In this document: one piece after another, positions 1 through 8,349 of the stretch | How positions within the stretch are numbered: position 1 is the stretch's first letter | Layout of the letters: each line of letters starts with the position of its first letter | NCBI GenBank assembly: GCA_003531115.1 | Contig: DQHT01000078.1 | Span: forward strand, 1 to 24,398 | Reading direction: 5' to 3' | DNA from: Bacteroidota bacterium | GTDB taxonomy: Bacteria; Bacteroidota; Bacteroidia; UBA8524 | DNA length: 24,398 nucleotides | Notes under the pieces: generated by a model | What the model was told of the DNA's origin: nothing | The model's database searches: none | The model's input: only the letters and a program-made list of their open reading frames with translations | Made by a program: the position numbers and the translations under genes

Positions 1-420
1 AAACTCATTGAAACAGAACAGATTTTATTGATATCCTCGGCCAAAACCAAAGAAGAAATACCCTTCTATTACCGGATTGCGGGAAAAATGGGTTTTCATA
101 AAATCCTACCAGCCAGACTCCTCAAAAATTCAAACTTTGTTTCGAACTGGTTTTTCGGCGCTGCTTCTGCCTTTGATAAGCAGTTGTTGAAACAAATTCT
201 TCTCGAAACCGATCCGGATTTTTTAAAATGGGCTATTGATAAGGTGGTTTGCTGGGACAATCGTTCATTACCAAAAAACGTCATTCATATTCATGGGTCG
301 CGTGACAGGATTTTGCCGGCCCGCTTTGTGAAATGGGATGAAATTATTCAGGATGGCGGGCATTTTATGGTTTTCAATAGATCTGATGAGGTGAATGCAC
401 TTTTGAGGCGGTACTTATAA
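1..420 (+). CDS. alpha/beta hydrolase, C-terminal part (5' truncated by window edge)
   Basis: The reading frame is open from base 1 and stops with TAA at 418-420, so only about the last 139 residues are visible. A TTG at 28 is an internal codon, not a convincing start, because the frame continues upstream with coding-like sequence. The C-terminal half has the usual late alpha/beta-hydrolase features: a beta-strand followed by HGSRDRILP, which would carry the catalytic acid, and later DGGHFMVF, which would carry the catalytic histidine. The helical middle part (FYYRIAGKMGFHKILP) resembles the cap of small Bacteroidota hydrolases. The nucleophile elbow lies off the window, so substrate and exact family cannot be given. 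A stem-loop that could end transcription follows 31 bases after the stop. Confidence 0.75.
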   Translation, partial: KLIETEQILLISSAKTKEEIPFYYRIAGKMGFHKILPARLLKNSNFVSNWFFGAASAFDKQLLKQILLETDPDFLKWAIDKVVCWDNRSLPKNVIHIHGSRDRILPARFVKWDEIIQDGGHFMVFNRSDEVNALLRRYL

Positions 421-450
421 CAAAAGAAGAATGCTGACGTTTCTTCATTC

Positions 451-505
451 CGAAAGCCTTGGAAGTGATCGGTTTACTAATGATTCGTTTAAGGCTTTCG
501 GTTTT
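451..505 (+). terminator. long-loop inverted repeat with T-run, probable terminator of the hydrolase gene
   Basis: A perfect 10-bp inverted repeat, CGAAAGCCTT at 451-460 and AAGGCTTTCG at 491-500, encloses a 30-base loop and is followed by GTTTTTG. The AAGCC-type stem resembles the clearer terminators at 19146 and 23437. The long loop makes it weaker than those. Confidence 0.45.
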
Positions 506-534
506 TGTGCGGGTTGTTTTTCTATTAACATGCC

Positions 535-553
535 GCCCCTAAACGGGGCTTTA
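535..553. terminator. small GC-rich hairpin GCCCC-TAAAC-GGGGC
   Basis: GCCCC at 535-539 pairs with GGGGC at 545-549 across a 5-base loop, followed by TTTAAAAAG. It could be a second weak terminator or a mobile-palindrome remnant. It lies in the non-coding gap before the AsmA-like gene. Confidence 0.35.
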
Positions 554-610
554 AAAAGTCTCACCATCTCACCCTCTCCAAGTCTCCAAGTCTCCCACTC
601 CCCAAGTCTT
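552..610. repeat. degenerate tandem array, 8-bp period (CTCCAAGT-like)
   Basis: Successive octamers from 560 are CTCACCAT, CTCACCCT, CTCCAAGT, CTCCAAGT, CTCCCACT, CCCCAAGT, then CTTGCCTT. Two central copies are identical and the others drift. No coding potential is apparent, and the array ends just before the -7 element of the next gene. It is one of four short-unit arrays in intergenic positions in this window. Confidence 0.7.
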
Positions 611-618
611 GCCTTAAA

Positions 619-626
619 TAACTTTG
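619..626 (+). promoter_or_regulatory. Bacteroidota -7 element TAACTTTG before the AsmA-like gene
   Basis: TAACTTTG matches TAnnTTTG exactly, 41 bases before the ATG at 668, giving an expected leader of about 35 bases. No TTG at the usual -33 distance was found. Confidence 0.5.
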
Positions 627-667
627 TTCCCCATACTCCTCTGCTTATTTTTGCGTTTTCTTAAACA

Positions 668-3133
668 ATGCGAAGATTTCTAAGGATTTGTGCATGGATT
701 GGCGGCGGGATACTCGCTTTGCTCCTTATTGCGGTGGGATTGGTCTTTGCTTTTTCGGGTAAGATCAAACAATCGGTGGTCGAAGAGGTGAACCTGCACC
801 TTAAGGCTAAGGTTGAGGTTAAGGAGATCACTTTTTCGGTGATCGAGGATTTTCCCCTCGTGAGTGTGGGCTTTAAAAATGTAACGGTACATGAATCCTC
901 GCCTTTAAACGACTCGGCGCTGGCTAAACTGGAAAGTATCAAACTTACCCTCAACTTCTGGGATGCGGTGCGACAAAAAATCCATATACAAGGCCTCAAG
1001 ATCAATAAGGGTTATGTGAGTTTGGCTACCAATGCCAAAGGAGAGACTAATTTCGATATCCTCAAACCTTCGCCGGATTCCACCGGGGATGAGACCTCAC
1101 TGAGTTTCCAAAAAGTGACCTTAACCGATGTTCACCTGATCTACCGGCAGGATAAAGATATTTACGACCTCACCATTCCGGAACTCAGCGCGACGGGTGA
1201 TTTTAAGGAAGATATTTTTAAGACCCGACTGGAGGGAACGCTACTCACCTCCATCCTGCTCGATAACAAAATGATCGTTGCATCGCGAACCCTGGTTTTG
1301 AACTCGGAAGTCGAGATCAATAAACCGGAAGAAAAGGTCCTGTTCTCCAAAACCTTCCTCGGGCTCGAAGACCTGGCCTTTGAACTGGATGGCTCCTGGA
1401 ATACGAATGAAACAGGTGGCGGACAGATCAATATAAAAACCAAAGATGCCCGGATTAAAAAATTGCTCAGCCTTTTGCCGGGCAATGTCAAAACAGAGAT
1501 CGAAAACTACGAAAGTTCAGGGGTGCTGCAACTGACCGGCAGCATCAGCCAAAAGGGCAAGGAAAAACCAGTGATCAAAGCCTCTTTTTCTGTTGACAAT
1601 GGCTCTCTTTTCCTGAAAGAATTTGGCGAAGGACTTAGCGGTATCAAACTGAAAGGAGAGTTTCTGTACTCGGGGAAGCAGGAAAAGCTCCATATCAGCA
1701 CCTTCGAAGCTCGCTTAATGGCAGATATTGTTAAAGGAACCCTGAAACTGGACGGATTCGACGATCCCTCTATTGACCTGTTTGTGCTGTCGGAATTTAA
1801 CCTGCAAAACCTGAAACGGGTGGCCGACCTTGGCATTTACCAGGAAAGCTCGGGGAAAGCCGTGGTCGATATTTCTTTAAAAGCCAGACTGAGCGAACTG
1901 AAAGACCCGAAAAAATACCGTTCCATTTACCTCAACGGAAAGGTTAAGGGTGAACACCTCAACCTGGGTAACGACAGCCTCGAAAACCGGTTGAGCGATG
2001 TCAATACCTTTCTGGAACTGAGTGAGGCAACCTGTTCCATCCATCGCCTGGAAGCTACCTGGAACGAACAAAGGGTGCAGATCCGCGGGGAAGCCAAAAA
2101 CTTTCTGGCCTACCTCTTTAATGAAGAAGAACTCAAAATTCTGGGCCGACTCAAAGCCGATAAGCTGGCCTTTGATAACCCCAGAGGTGATAAACCCAAA
2201 ACAGAAAGCGACACCTCCGGATTTCAACTCCCACCCCGTATCCGACTTGAAGCCGAAGTTGAAGTGGGGGAACTTTCACTCGAAAACTTCCGTGCCAGCA
2301 GAATCACCGGCCGCGCGAGCCTGAACAGCAATTACCTGGAGATCAAAAAATTGCAGTTCGAGTCATGCGAAGGAAAGGTTTCGCTTACCGGACACTGGAG
2401 CAAAAGGGAAGATGGCAAACAGCCTGTGGTGGTCAATGCGGTGCTCGAAAAAGTAACGATCGATAAACTGTTCAGGCAGTTCAATAATTTCGGACAAATC
2501 GAAATAACAGACAAAAACCTACGGGGGAAATTGAGCGGAAAGATCGATGCGGGCTTTCTACTGGATCAAAATTTTAACTTTTTGTCACCCAGCCTGTATG
2601 CCTTCCTGGATATCCGCATTGATGGAGGTGAGTTAAACAACTACGAACCCCTGAAAGCCCTTTCGCGTTATGTGCGGGTGGAGGATCTCGAAAATGTACG
2701 TTTCAAAACCCTGCAAAATCAGATCGAAATTCGGGATGAGGTCATTTTTATTCCATCCATGGAAATAAAAAACTCAGCCATGAATATGTTTATAGAAGGA
2801 CAGCATAGTTTCAAAAACATGTTGAACTACAGCATCAAACTGCAGTTAAAAGACGTGTTGGCCGGTCCGTATATGCGTGACCATGAGGTAGATGAATTTG
2901 AAAAAGAAGAAGAAGGCGTGAATGTTTTTATTCGCATGAGTGGCACTCCCGATAAGCTTCAGATCGGATACGACTCAAAAAAAGCAAGAAAAAGCTTCAA
3001 GCAGGAGATGAAAAAGGAGAAACAAAGCGTTAAAGAGATATTGCGGGATGAATTCGGCATTCAAAAGAAGGAACCTGAAAATCCGGAACCTGAAGATGAA
3101 CTGCCCAATTGGGAGGACGATATTCCCGAATAA
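668..3133 (+). CDS. AsmA-like family outer-membrane biogenesis protein
   Basis: An 821-residue protein with one N-terminal membrane anchor (about residues 8-32: glycine and hydrophobic residues after MRRFLRICAW), followed by a very long, mostly beta-stranded, periplasmic-type region. The opening after the anchor (basic residues, conserved SVIEDFPLVSVGFKNV, then a segment ending in SLATNAKGETNFDIL) is the standard start of Bacteroidota AsmA-like proteins. The last 80 residues turn acidic and lysine-rich and end in a PEPEDELPNWEDDIPE-type tail. In better-studied AsmA/TamB/YhdP relatives the long beta groove is linked to lipid transport between membranes; that role here is inferred from family membership only. 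It is preceded by its own -7 element and separated by 93 bases from the next gene, so it is probably monocistronic. Confidence 0.85.
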   Translation: MRRFLRICAWIGGGILALLLIAVGLVFAFSGKIKQSVVEEVNLHLKAKVEVKEITFSVIEDFPLVSVGFKNVTVHESSPLNDSALAKLESIKLTLNFWDAVRQKIHIQGLKINKGYVSLATNAKGETNFDILKPSPDSTGDETSLSFQKVTLTDVHLIYRQDKDIYDLTIPELSATGDFKEDIFKTRLEGTLLTSILLDNKMIVASRTLVLNSEVEINKPEEKVLFSKTFLGLEDLAFELDGSWNTNETGGGQINIKTKDARIKKLLSLLPGNVKTEIENYESSGVLQLTGSISQKGKEKPVIKASFSVDNGSLFLKEFGEGLSGIKLKGEFLYSGKQEKLHISTFEARLMADIVKGTLKLDGFDDPSIDLFVLSEFNLQNLKRVADLGIYQESSGKAVVDISLKARLSELKDPKKYRSIYLNGKVKGEHLNLGNDSLENRLSDVNTFLELSEATCSIHRLEATWNEQRVQIRGEAKNFLAYLFNEEELKILGRLKADKLAFDNPRGDKPKTESDTSGFQLPPRIRLEAEVEVGELSLENFRASRITGRASLNSNYLEIKKLQFESCEGKVSLTGHWSKREDGKQPVVVNAVLEKVTIDKLFRQFNNFGQIEITDKNLRGKLSGKIDAGFLLDQNFNFLSPSLYAFLDIRIDGGELNNYEPLKALSRYVRVEDLENVRFKTLQNQIEIRDEVIFIPSMEIKNSAMNMFIEGQHSFKNMLNYSIKLQLKDVLAGPYMRDHEVDEFEKEEEGVNVFIRMSGTPDKLQIGYDSKKARKSFKQEMKKEKQSVKEILRDEFGIQKKEPENPEPEDELPNWEDDIPE

Positions 3134-3181
3134 TTAAAAGGAAATGTGGAAAAGCAGAATAAAATAGCTATTCTTCGGTTG

Positions 3182-3189
3182 TACATTTG
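3182..3189 (+). promoter_or_regulatory. -7 element TACATTTG before the transglycosylase operon
   Basis: TACATTTG is an exact TAnnTTTG match, 37 bases before the ATG at 3227. It likely drives the transglycosylase, DUF4837 and purN genes as one transcript. No convincing -33 TTG was seen. Confidence 0.55.
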
Positions 3190-3226
3190 TTAGAAGTCTG
3201 TTTACAGGCGTAACACGGTTTACAGT

Positions 3227-4684
3227 ATGAAAAAAAGGTTTCTGACAGGACTGGCGGCAATGCTTGCCTTTGGGGCACTTGTACAGGCGCAACCCACTGA
3301 AAAACAACTCAGTGCGCTGCCTATACTTGCATCCCTTGATAGTTTAACTTCGGTTTTATACGGAAGTGGAATGTTAAATAACACCTCTCCTGTTCAGGCA
3401 GAACAACTTGATTTTTCTCCGGAAAAAGATCTGCCCCAGTTTCCCGGGAAACTGATACAGGAAAGAATGAGCAGTCTGGGTTCAGAAATTCCTCTTGAAT
3501 ACAATTCCTATGTAAAAGGGTTTATTGACCTGTATGGACGCAGGAAATCGGAACTTACCTCGAAAATGCTGGGGCTATCTGAATATTATTTCCCAATCTA
3601 TGAAGAGATCCTCGACCGGAATAACCTTCCTCTCGAACTAAAATACCTGAGTGTGGTCGAATCTGCCCTCAACCCAAAGGCTACATCCTGGGCCGGAGCA
3701 AGTGGCCCCTGGCAGTTTATCTATTCTACCGGTGTACGGTATGGGTTGACCATCAACTCGTATGTTGACGAGCGCCGTGATGTTTACAAATCAACCCAGG
3801 CTGCCTGCGACTATTTCAGAGACAGTTATGAGCTTTATGGCGACTGGCTGCTGGTAATTGCCTCGTATAACTGTGGTCCGGGTAACGTAAACAAAGCCAT
3901 TCGCCGTTCAGGTGGAAAAAAGAACTTCTGGGCCATTCAACAATACCTGCCTCGTGAAACACGGGGTTATGTTCCTGCTTTTGTTGCAGTTACCTATTTG
4001 ATGAATTTTGCTGCAGAACATGGAATCACTACAACCCCGGCCGACTTTTATTCGTTGGTACAGGCAGTGGAAGTGGATGAGTTGCTCACCTTTGAACAAT
4101 TGGCCGTGGCTCTTGATCTGAGCACCGAAAATATTTACGACCTTAACCCGCATTTTACCAAAGAAATGGTGCCTGATATTGGTGGTTCAATGACCGTTTA
4201 TCTTCCTTATCACAAGGCAATGGCTTATGCCTGCATGCGCGACAGCATCTGTGAAATGCCCTTGTATGATGAAAACGGAAGAGCATACCGCCTCGACCTG
4301 CGTGTAGAAAAGGTTCGTTATAAAGTGCGGAAAGGCGATAATCTCTCATCCATAGCCAGAAAATACCAGGTGACCCCATCGGATATCAAAGAATGGAATA
4401 TCGTTCGTAAAAACCGTGTAGTACCGGGTTCTTATCTGACTATCCATATTGATAAAAAAGAACGGGTTTACCTGGACCTGCCTGAGCAACCTGTTCTGGC
4501 ACAAAAAGTATCCCCCGAAAATACCGAAGCCCGTTATCATACCATAAAATCAGGCGATACCTTATACAGTATCTCCCGTCAATATGAAGGGGTAACGGTA
4601 GATATGCTCCGAAAATGGAATAATCTGGCGGATAATCAGGTTTTGGTACCTGGTTCTGTCTTAAAAGTAGCCGAAGGAAGTTAA
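3227..4684 (+). CDS. lytic murein transglycosylase with two LysM domains (MltD-like)
   Basis: A 485-residue exported cell-wall enzyme predicted to cleave peptidoglycan glycan strands with 1,6-anhydro-muramyl ends. Residues 1-21 form a signal peptide (basic KKR, hydrophobic core, ending VQAQ). The SLT domain spans about residues 110-260; the catalytic glutamate is E145 in VVESALNP, followed by AGASGPWQF and later IASYNCGPGNVNKA, which are the family's conserved segments. Two LysM peptidoglycan-binding domains follow at about 365-407 and 437-482 (YKVRKGDNL... and YHTIKSGDTL...). No lipobox cysteine ends the signal peptide, unlike E. coli MltD, so it is probably soluble in the periplasm. Its TAA stop shares one base with the ATG of the next gene. 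Confidence 0.92.
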   Translation: MKKRFLTGLAAMLAFGALVQAQPTEKQLSALPILASLDSLTSVLYGSGMLNNTSPVQAEQLDFSPEKDLPQFPGKLIQERMSSLGSEIPLEYNSYVKGFIDLYGRRKSELTSKMLGLSEYYFPIYEEILDRNNLPLELKYLSVVESALNPKATSWAGASGPWQFIYSTGVRYGLTINSYVDERRDVYKSTQAACDYFRDSYELYGDWLLVIASYNCGPGNVNKAIRRSGGKKNFWAIQQYLPRETRGYVPAFVAVTYLMNFAAEHGITTTPADFYSLVQAVEVDELLTFEQLAVALDLSTENIYDLNPHFTKEMVPDIGGSMTVYLPYHKAMAYACMRDSICEMPLYDENGRAYRLDLRVEKVRYKVRKGDNLSSIARKYQVTPSDIKEWNIVRKNRVVPGSYLTIHIDKKERVYLDLPEQPVLAQKVSPENTEARYHTIKSGDTLYSISRQYEGVTVDMLRKWNNLADNQVLVPGSVLKVAEGS

Positions 4685-5730
4685 TGAAAGAAATAGGTCT
4701 TGTTCTCCTGTGTTGTTTTTTGTTTTCATGTGATGAAGGGGGCCTGCGCAAAAAACCTGTTGCTACGGGTAAATATGGAGAAATTTACGTTATCGTGGAT
4801 GACGACCTTCTCACTAAAAATCTTAAACAGGCATTAAATGCGGCCTTACAAAGACCGCAGCTTTTTTATGGAGGTGAAGAGCCTTATTTCAAACTCGTTT
4901 ACCTGTCGCCAAACCAGGCAAAAGGAAGCCTGGTGTATGAAGGTACCACGCTGATCCTTACCCGGTCAGGGGTGAATTCAGGGATAAGAAAAATACTGCC
5001 GGAAAAAGTCGACAGTGCCGTAACGCTTAGAAAAAGAGAAGGTGTACATACTTTCCTTAAACAAAATGTGTGGGCTACTCAACAATCCGTTTTATTCATT
5101 CTGGGTGATCACCCCGATTCCCTGGCAAATTATATTTCGCTACGAAACGAGCAGCTTTTGGGTAAGGTTCTGGAAATGGAGCGCAAAGAGGCTATCGGAC
5201 GCATGACACTTAATCCTGATGAAAAATTAAGGAAAGAAATAAGTCAGAAACACGCGATCGATGTTCGGGTTCCTATTAGCTACCATGTGGCTTCGAACAG
5301 CAAGATCAATGATAATGAAGGATTCATTTGGTTAAGAAATGAAGGTACGGATTTCGACCTGAATGTGGTGATCCATTACCAACCTTATACCGATACCAGC
5401 CAATTCGCCCTGCAAAACCTTATAGCCAGGAGAGACAGCGTTGTGAAACCATATATAACCGGGGAAACGAAAGGGTCATTTATGGCCACCGACAATCAGT
5501 TCCCATATTACCTGCAAACTGTTGATTTTAACGGGAATTTTGCCCGGGAATACACGGCACTCTGGACCCTCGAAAATGATTTTATGGGTGGGCCTTATTA
5601 CAGTGTAACCGTTCATGACGAAAAAAATAAACGCCTTATTACCCTGGAAGGCTTTGTATATGCACCTAACGAAGCAAAAACGCGTTACCTGCGTGAACTT
5701 CAGGGTATCTTGTATGGTGTTCGCTTTTAG
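4684..5730 (+). CDS. DUF4837 family lipoprotein
   Basis: A 348-residue protein of the Bacteroidota family I recognise as DUF4837; its biochemical role is unknown. The N-terminus is a lipoprotein signal with cysteine at C16 (CCFLFSC), so the mature protein should be membrane-anchored in the envelope. The body starts with a typical GKYGEIYVIVDDDL strand and carries LWTLENDFMGGPYYS near the C-terminus, a conserved-looking aromatic block. The ATG overlaps the preceding stop by one base (TAATG), implying translational coupling with the transglycosylase. purN begins 10 bases after its stop. Coupling to a wall hydrolase suggests, but does not show, a role in the cell envelope. Confidence 0.85.
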   Translation: MKEIGLVLLCCFLFSCDEGGLRKKPVATGKYGEIYVIVDDDLLTKNLKQALNAALQRPQLFYGGEEPYFKLVYLSPNQAKGSLVYEGTTLILTRSGVNSGIRKILPEKVDSAVTLRKREGVHTFLKQNVWATQQSVLFILGDHPDSLANYISLRNEQLLGKVLEMERKEAIGRMTLNPDEKLRKEISQKHAIDVRVPISYHVASNSKINDNEGFIWLRNEGTDFDLNVVIHYQPYTDTSQFALQNLIARRDSVVKPYITGETKGSFMATDNQFPYYLQTVDFNGNFAREYTALWTLENDFMGGPYYSVTVHDEKNKRLITLEGFVYAPNEAKTRYLRELQGILYGVRF

Positions 5731-5740
5731 GTCCTCGTGA

Positions 5741-6310
5741 ATGAAAATCCGTATCGCCTTATTTGCCTCGGGAAATGGAACCAATGTTCAACGCATCGCC
5801 GAATATTTTCGCGAACATGCGTCGATTGAAGTGGCGGCCGTGTATTGCAATAAACCGGATGCCTTTGTTCTGACCCGTGCCCGGAATCTTGGAATTCCCC
5901 ACCGTATATTTTCCCGGGAAGAACTGGAAGAGGGCGAGGTAATGGCCATGCTTATTGCCGATCATGTCGATTGGATCATCCTCGCCGGCTTTTTATGGAA
6001 GGTCCCTGATAATATCCTGGAAGCTTACCCTGAGCATATCATCAATGTTCATCCTGCTTTACTTCCTGCCTATGGAGGAAAAGGGATGTACGGCCATCGT
6101 GTGCATGAAGCGGTTATTGCCAACAAGGAAAAAGAGAGCGGGATCACGATCCATCTCGTTGATGAAGTTTACGATCATGGCGATCATTTGTTTCAGGCCA
6201 GGGTAGCATTGGATGAAAATGAAACACCCGACACACTGGCAAATAAGATCCATGCCCTTGAGCAGGAGTATTTTCCGCTCATCATCGAAAAGACCCTGCT
6301 CAGCAACTAA
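5741..6310 (+). CDS. purN: phosphoribosylglycinamide formyltransferase (GART)
   Basis: A 189-residue cytosolic enzyme that transfers a formyl group from 10-formyl-THF to glycinamide ribonucleotide, the third step of purine synthesis. The N-terminal FASGNGTNVQ (residues 8-17) binds the phosphate of GAR. The catalytic triad expected from E. coli PurN is present: N102 and H104 in INVHPALLP and D145 in VYDHGD. Length is normal for the shorter form of the family. It is the last gene of the plus-strand run from 3227. Its TAA at 6308-6310 overlaps the TAG of the opposing kinase-like gene, leaving no room for a terminator between them. Confidence 0.95.
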   Translation: MKIRIALFASGNGTNVQRIAEYFREHASIEVAAVYCNKPDAFVLTRARNLGIPHRIFSREELEEGEVMAMLIADHVDWIILAGFLWKVPDNILEAYPEHIINVHPALLPAYGGKGMYGHRVHEAVIANKEKESGITIHLVDEVYDHGDHLFQARVALDENETPDTLANKIHALEQEYFPLIIEKTLLSN

Positions 6311-7959
6311 CGTTTAGAACTGCTAAAGAGTGTTTTCAGGATGATCAATGTAGCAACCACAGAGGTTGAAACAAACAGGAAGCGCGCATAAGCATGTTCG
6401 GGATCGTTCGAAATGAGAATGGTAGAACAAACCAGTAATGCCCCCAAAATGAGCGCCATCGATATCCGGCGCATCATAAATTTCACCACATTCGAGGTGC
6501 CTTCTCCATCATGAAGGTTGATTTCATGGATCAGTTTTCCATCTTTCAATTTTCCCAGAATTTCATCTATTTCAACGGGCAAATTCTGGATAACGTGCAT
6601 GTAATTACCTATCGTATTGTAGATCGCCCCGATGATCTTTTTCGGGGTATACTTCGACATTACCAAATTTTTCGCATAGGGTAAAATGGTTTCTGAAAAT
6701 GATATGGTCGGTTCAAGTTTTTCTGCAAAACGCTGAATGGTTGCCAGAGCTTTAAGAAGGAGATAGATGCTCGAAGGAAGATGCAACTTATACTTGAGTA
6801 CAATATTGATACACTCCAACAGCAGTTGCGAAAAATCCACCCGTTCATAAGGCAGGTAGCTGTTGCGTTTGATCAGGTCTTCCACTTCAAACTCCAGTTC
6901 TTCAGAATATTCATAAAACTTTTTACCGCTTAAACGCAATAAGGCCTTGGTAATCATTTTAGAATCGTGGCGGGAGAAACCCATGATAAATCCCGCCAGG
7001 AAATCCATATGCGCAGGTTTCAGGGTGCCAACCATGCCAAAATCGATAAAACAAATCACGTTGTTACGCATCACGAAAATATTACCGGGATGCGGGTCTG
7101 CATGAAAATATCCATGCACAAAGATCATTTGCAAGAGGGCTTCCGCCCCGTTTTTAGCGATTTCATTGAGGTCGTATCCCCGTTCCTTGAGGAGATCCGT
7201 TTCATCGGGGGCAATGCCATCAATATATTCCATAACCAGCACCCGTCGGGTACTTATTGCGGTAAATACCCGCGGGATATAAACGTTTGGATGGAGTTTA
7301 AACATTTCCCCGAAACGAACCAGGTTGGCGGCTTCGTTCAGGTAATTGAGTTCTCTGCCAATAATTTCTCCGAATTCATCGATAATGGACTCAAACTCCA
7401 TAAAGGCCAGTTCCGGATAGTTCTTCAGCACTCTGTGGGCAAGGAAATGCATAACCCCCAGATCGAGTTTTATTTTGGCTTCAATATTCGGGCGCTGTAT
7501 CTTAATGATAACCCGCTCTCCCGATTTGAGTTTGCCCATATAGGTTTGTCCGATCGATGCCGAAGCGATATGGCGCTTATCAAACTCGAGAAAAATATCT
7601 TCCACTTTAGCCCCCAGCTCCTTTTCGAGGATATTCAGACAAACCATATCATCGATTGGCCGGGCCTTGCTCTGAAGGTTTTTCAGTTCCTTTCTGAGGC
7701 TTTCGGAGATGAGGTCGGGACGATCGGCGAGGATCTGGCCGAACTTTACGAAGGTAGGTCCAAGGTCTTCAATGATGAGCCGTATGCGCTGCTCAGTCGT
7801 ACGAACCTTTTGGGTTTCCCGCTTTTTTTTGGAAAGGAGTTTTGAAGCCCAGTTCCTTTTGCTGGCAAAGTCGTAAAACCCCTGTCTGAGAAGGATATAG
7901 AGGATGTCGAGGGCACGCCAGAATTGCAACCAGTATGTGCGAAAGCGGAAAATAACCAT
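6307..7959 (-). CDS. ABC1/AarF/UbiB-family atypical kinase-like protein
   Basis: A 550-residue protein with the UbiB/ADCK signatures: the KxGQ motif at 72-75 (VKFGQILADRPDL), an alanine/serine-rich nucleotide loop IASASIGQ at 131-138, the lysine K153 in VIIKIQRP, HADPHPGN around D289, and IDFGMVG with metal-binding D307. Two hydrophobic segments at the C-terminus (about 497-545) match the family's membrane anchor. UbiB proteins support quinone-lipid biosynthesis as ATPases; Bacteroidota generally use menaquinone, so the actual lipid served here is inferred. The ATG comes one base after the stop of the upstream coiled-coil gene (TGA-T-ATG), implying coupled translation. It converges on purN with overlapping stops. 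Confidence 0.88.
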   Translation of the reverse strand: MVIFRFRTYWLQFWRALDILYILLRQGFYDFASKRNWASKLLSKKKRETQKVRTTEQRIRLIIEDLGPTFVKFGQILADRPDLISESLRKELKNLQSKARPIDDMVCLNILEKELGAKVEDIFLEFDKRHIASASIGQTYMGKLKSGERVIIKIQRPNIEAKIKLDLGVMHFLAHRVLKNYPELAFMEFESIIDEFGEIIGRELNYLNEAANLVRFGEMFKLHPNVYIPRVFTAISTRRVLVMEYIDGIAPDETDLLKERGYDLNEIAKNGAEALLQMIFVHGYFHADPHPGNIFVMRNNVICFIDFGMVGTLKPAHMDFLAGFIMGFSRHDSKMITKALLRLSGKKFYEYSEELEFEVEDLIKRNSYLPYERVDFSQLLLECINIVLKYKLHLPSSIYLLLKALATIQRFAEKLEPTISFSETILPYAKNLVMSKYTPKKIIGAIYNTIGNYMHVIQNLPVEIDEILGKLKDGKLIHEINLHDGEGTSNVVKFMMRRISMALILGALLVCSTILISNDPEHAYARFLFVSTSVVATLIILKTLFSSSKR

Positions 7960-7960
7960 A

Positions 7961-8260
7961 TCAGGTTTTTGATTTTTTAAGTTCTTTGTTCAGTTTCCTG
8001 ATCTCTTCTGTAAGGTCGGCAAGGTGTTTTTCAAGCGAAGAATTTCCGTCTTTCTGAACATCTTCCATTACGTCCGCCATGTTTTTACGCTGACGCCACA
8101 GGTCCAATTCCTGCATTAAGGCTTCACTGATCTGGCCCAATTTTTCTTCATCGAACTGATATTTTTCGAACAGTGCGGAAAAACGCTCGGTAAATTGTTC
8201 CCGGTTCATGAGCGCGTACGACACGCCCAGGTTGATTAAAATTCGAGAAATGTCTGACAT
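7961..8260 (-). CDS. small helical, coiled-coil protein coupled to the UbiB-family gene
   Basis: A 99-residue protein with no transmembrane segment or signal peptide and no family I can name with certainty. The first half is amphipathic helix (ISRILINLGVSYALMNREQF), the middle is rich in charged residues, and the last 30 residues form a heptad-like coiled coil (LEKHLADLTEEIRKLNKELKK). The organisation (N-terminal amphipathic part, C-terminal coiled coil, about 100 residues) recalls phasin-like proteins and the UbiK accessory factor of E. coli ubiquinone synthesis, but no sequence match is claimed. One base separates its stop from the UbiB-family start, so the two are probably made in fixed ratio. 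A promoter element lies 4 bases upstream of its ATG. Confidence 0.7.
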   Translation of the reverse strand: MSDISRILINLGVSYALMNREQFTERFSALFEKYQFDEEKLGQISEALMQELDLWRQRKNMADVMEDVQKDGNSSLEKHLADLTEEIRKLNKELKKSKT

Positions 8261-8264
8261 ACCC

Positions 8265-8292
8265 GCAAGATACGGAAAATCGCCAATCCCAA
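8265..8292 (-). promoter_or_regulatory. promoter TTG-N17-TATCTTGC abutting the coiled-coil gene start
   Basis: On the minus strand, TTG at 8292-8290 is followed by 17 bases and TATCTTGC at 8272-8265, a near match to the -33/-7 consensus. Only four bases (GGGT) separate the element from the ATG at 8260, so the transcript would start at or next to the start codon. The same 17-base spacing is found upstream of rlmN. Confidence 0.5.
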
Positions 8293-8325
8293 GCAGAATC
8301 CATCCATATTCCCTTCATTTTTTAG

Positions 8326-8333
8326 TAGATTTG
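8326..8333 (+). promoter_or_regulatory. -7 element TAGATTTG before paaN
   Basis: An exact TAnnTTTG match ending 16 bases before the ATG at 8350, giving a leader of about 12 bases. No clear -33 TTG. Confidence 0.5.
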
Positions 8334-8349
8334 TCGACTTAAAATTCAA

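Noticed and set aside
431..664. 77-codon open frame between the hydrolase and AsmA-like genes
   Set aside because: It spans two hairpins and the octamer array, and is S, P and L rich in a way explained by the repeat.
6967..7845. 292-codon open frame on the plus strand
   Set aside because: It lies entirely antisense to the UbiB-family gene, whose kinase-like motifs are all present; its translation shows no recognisable domain.
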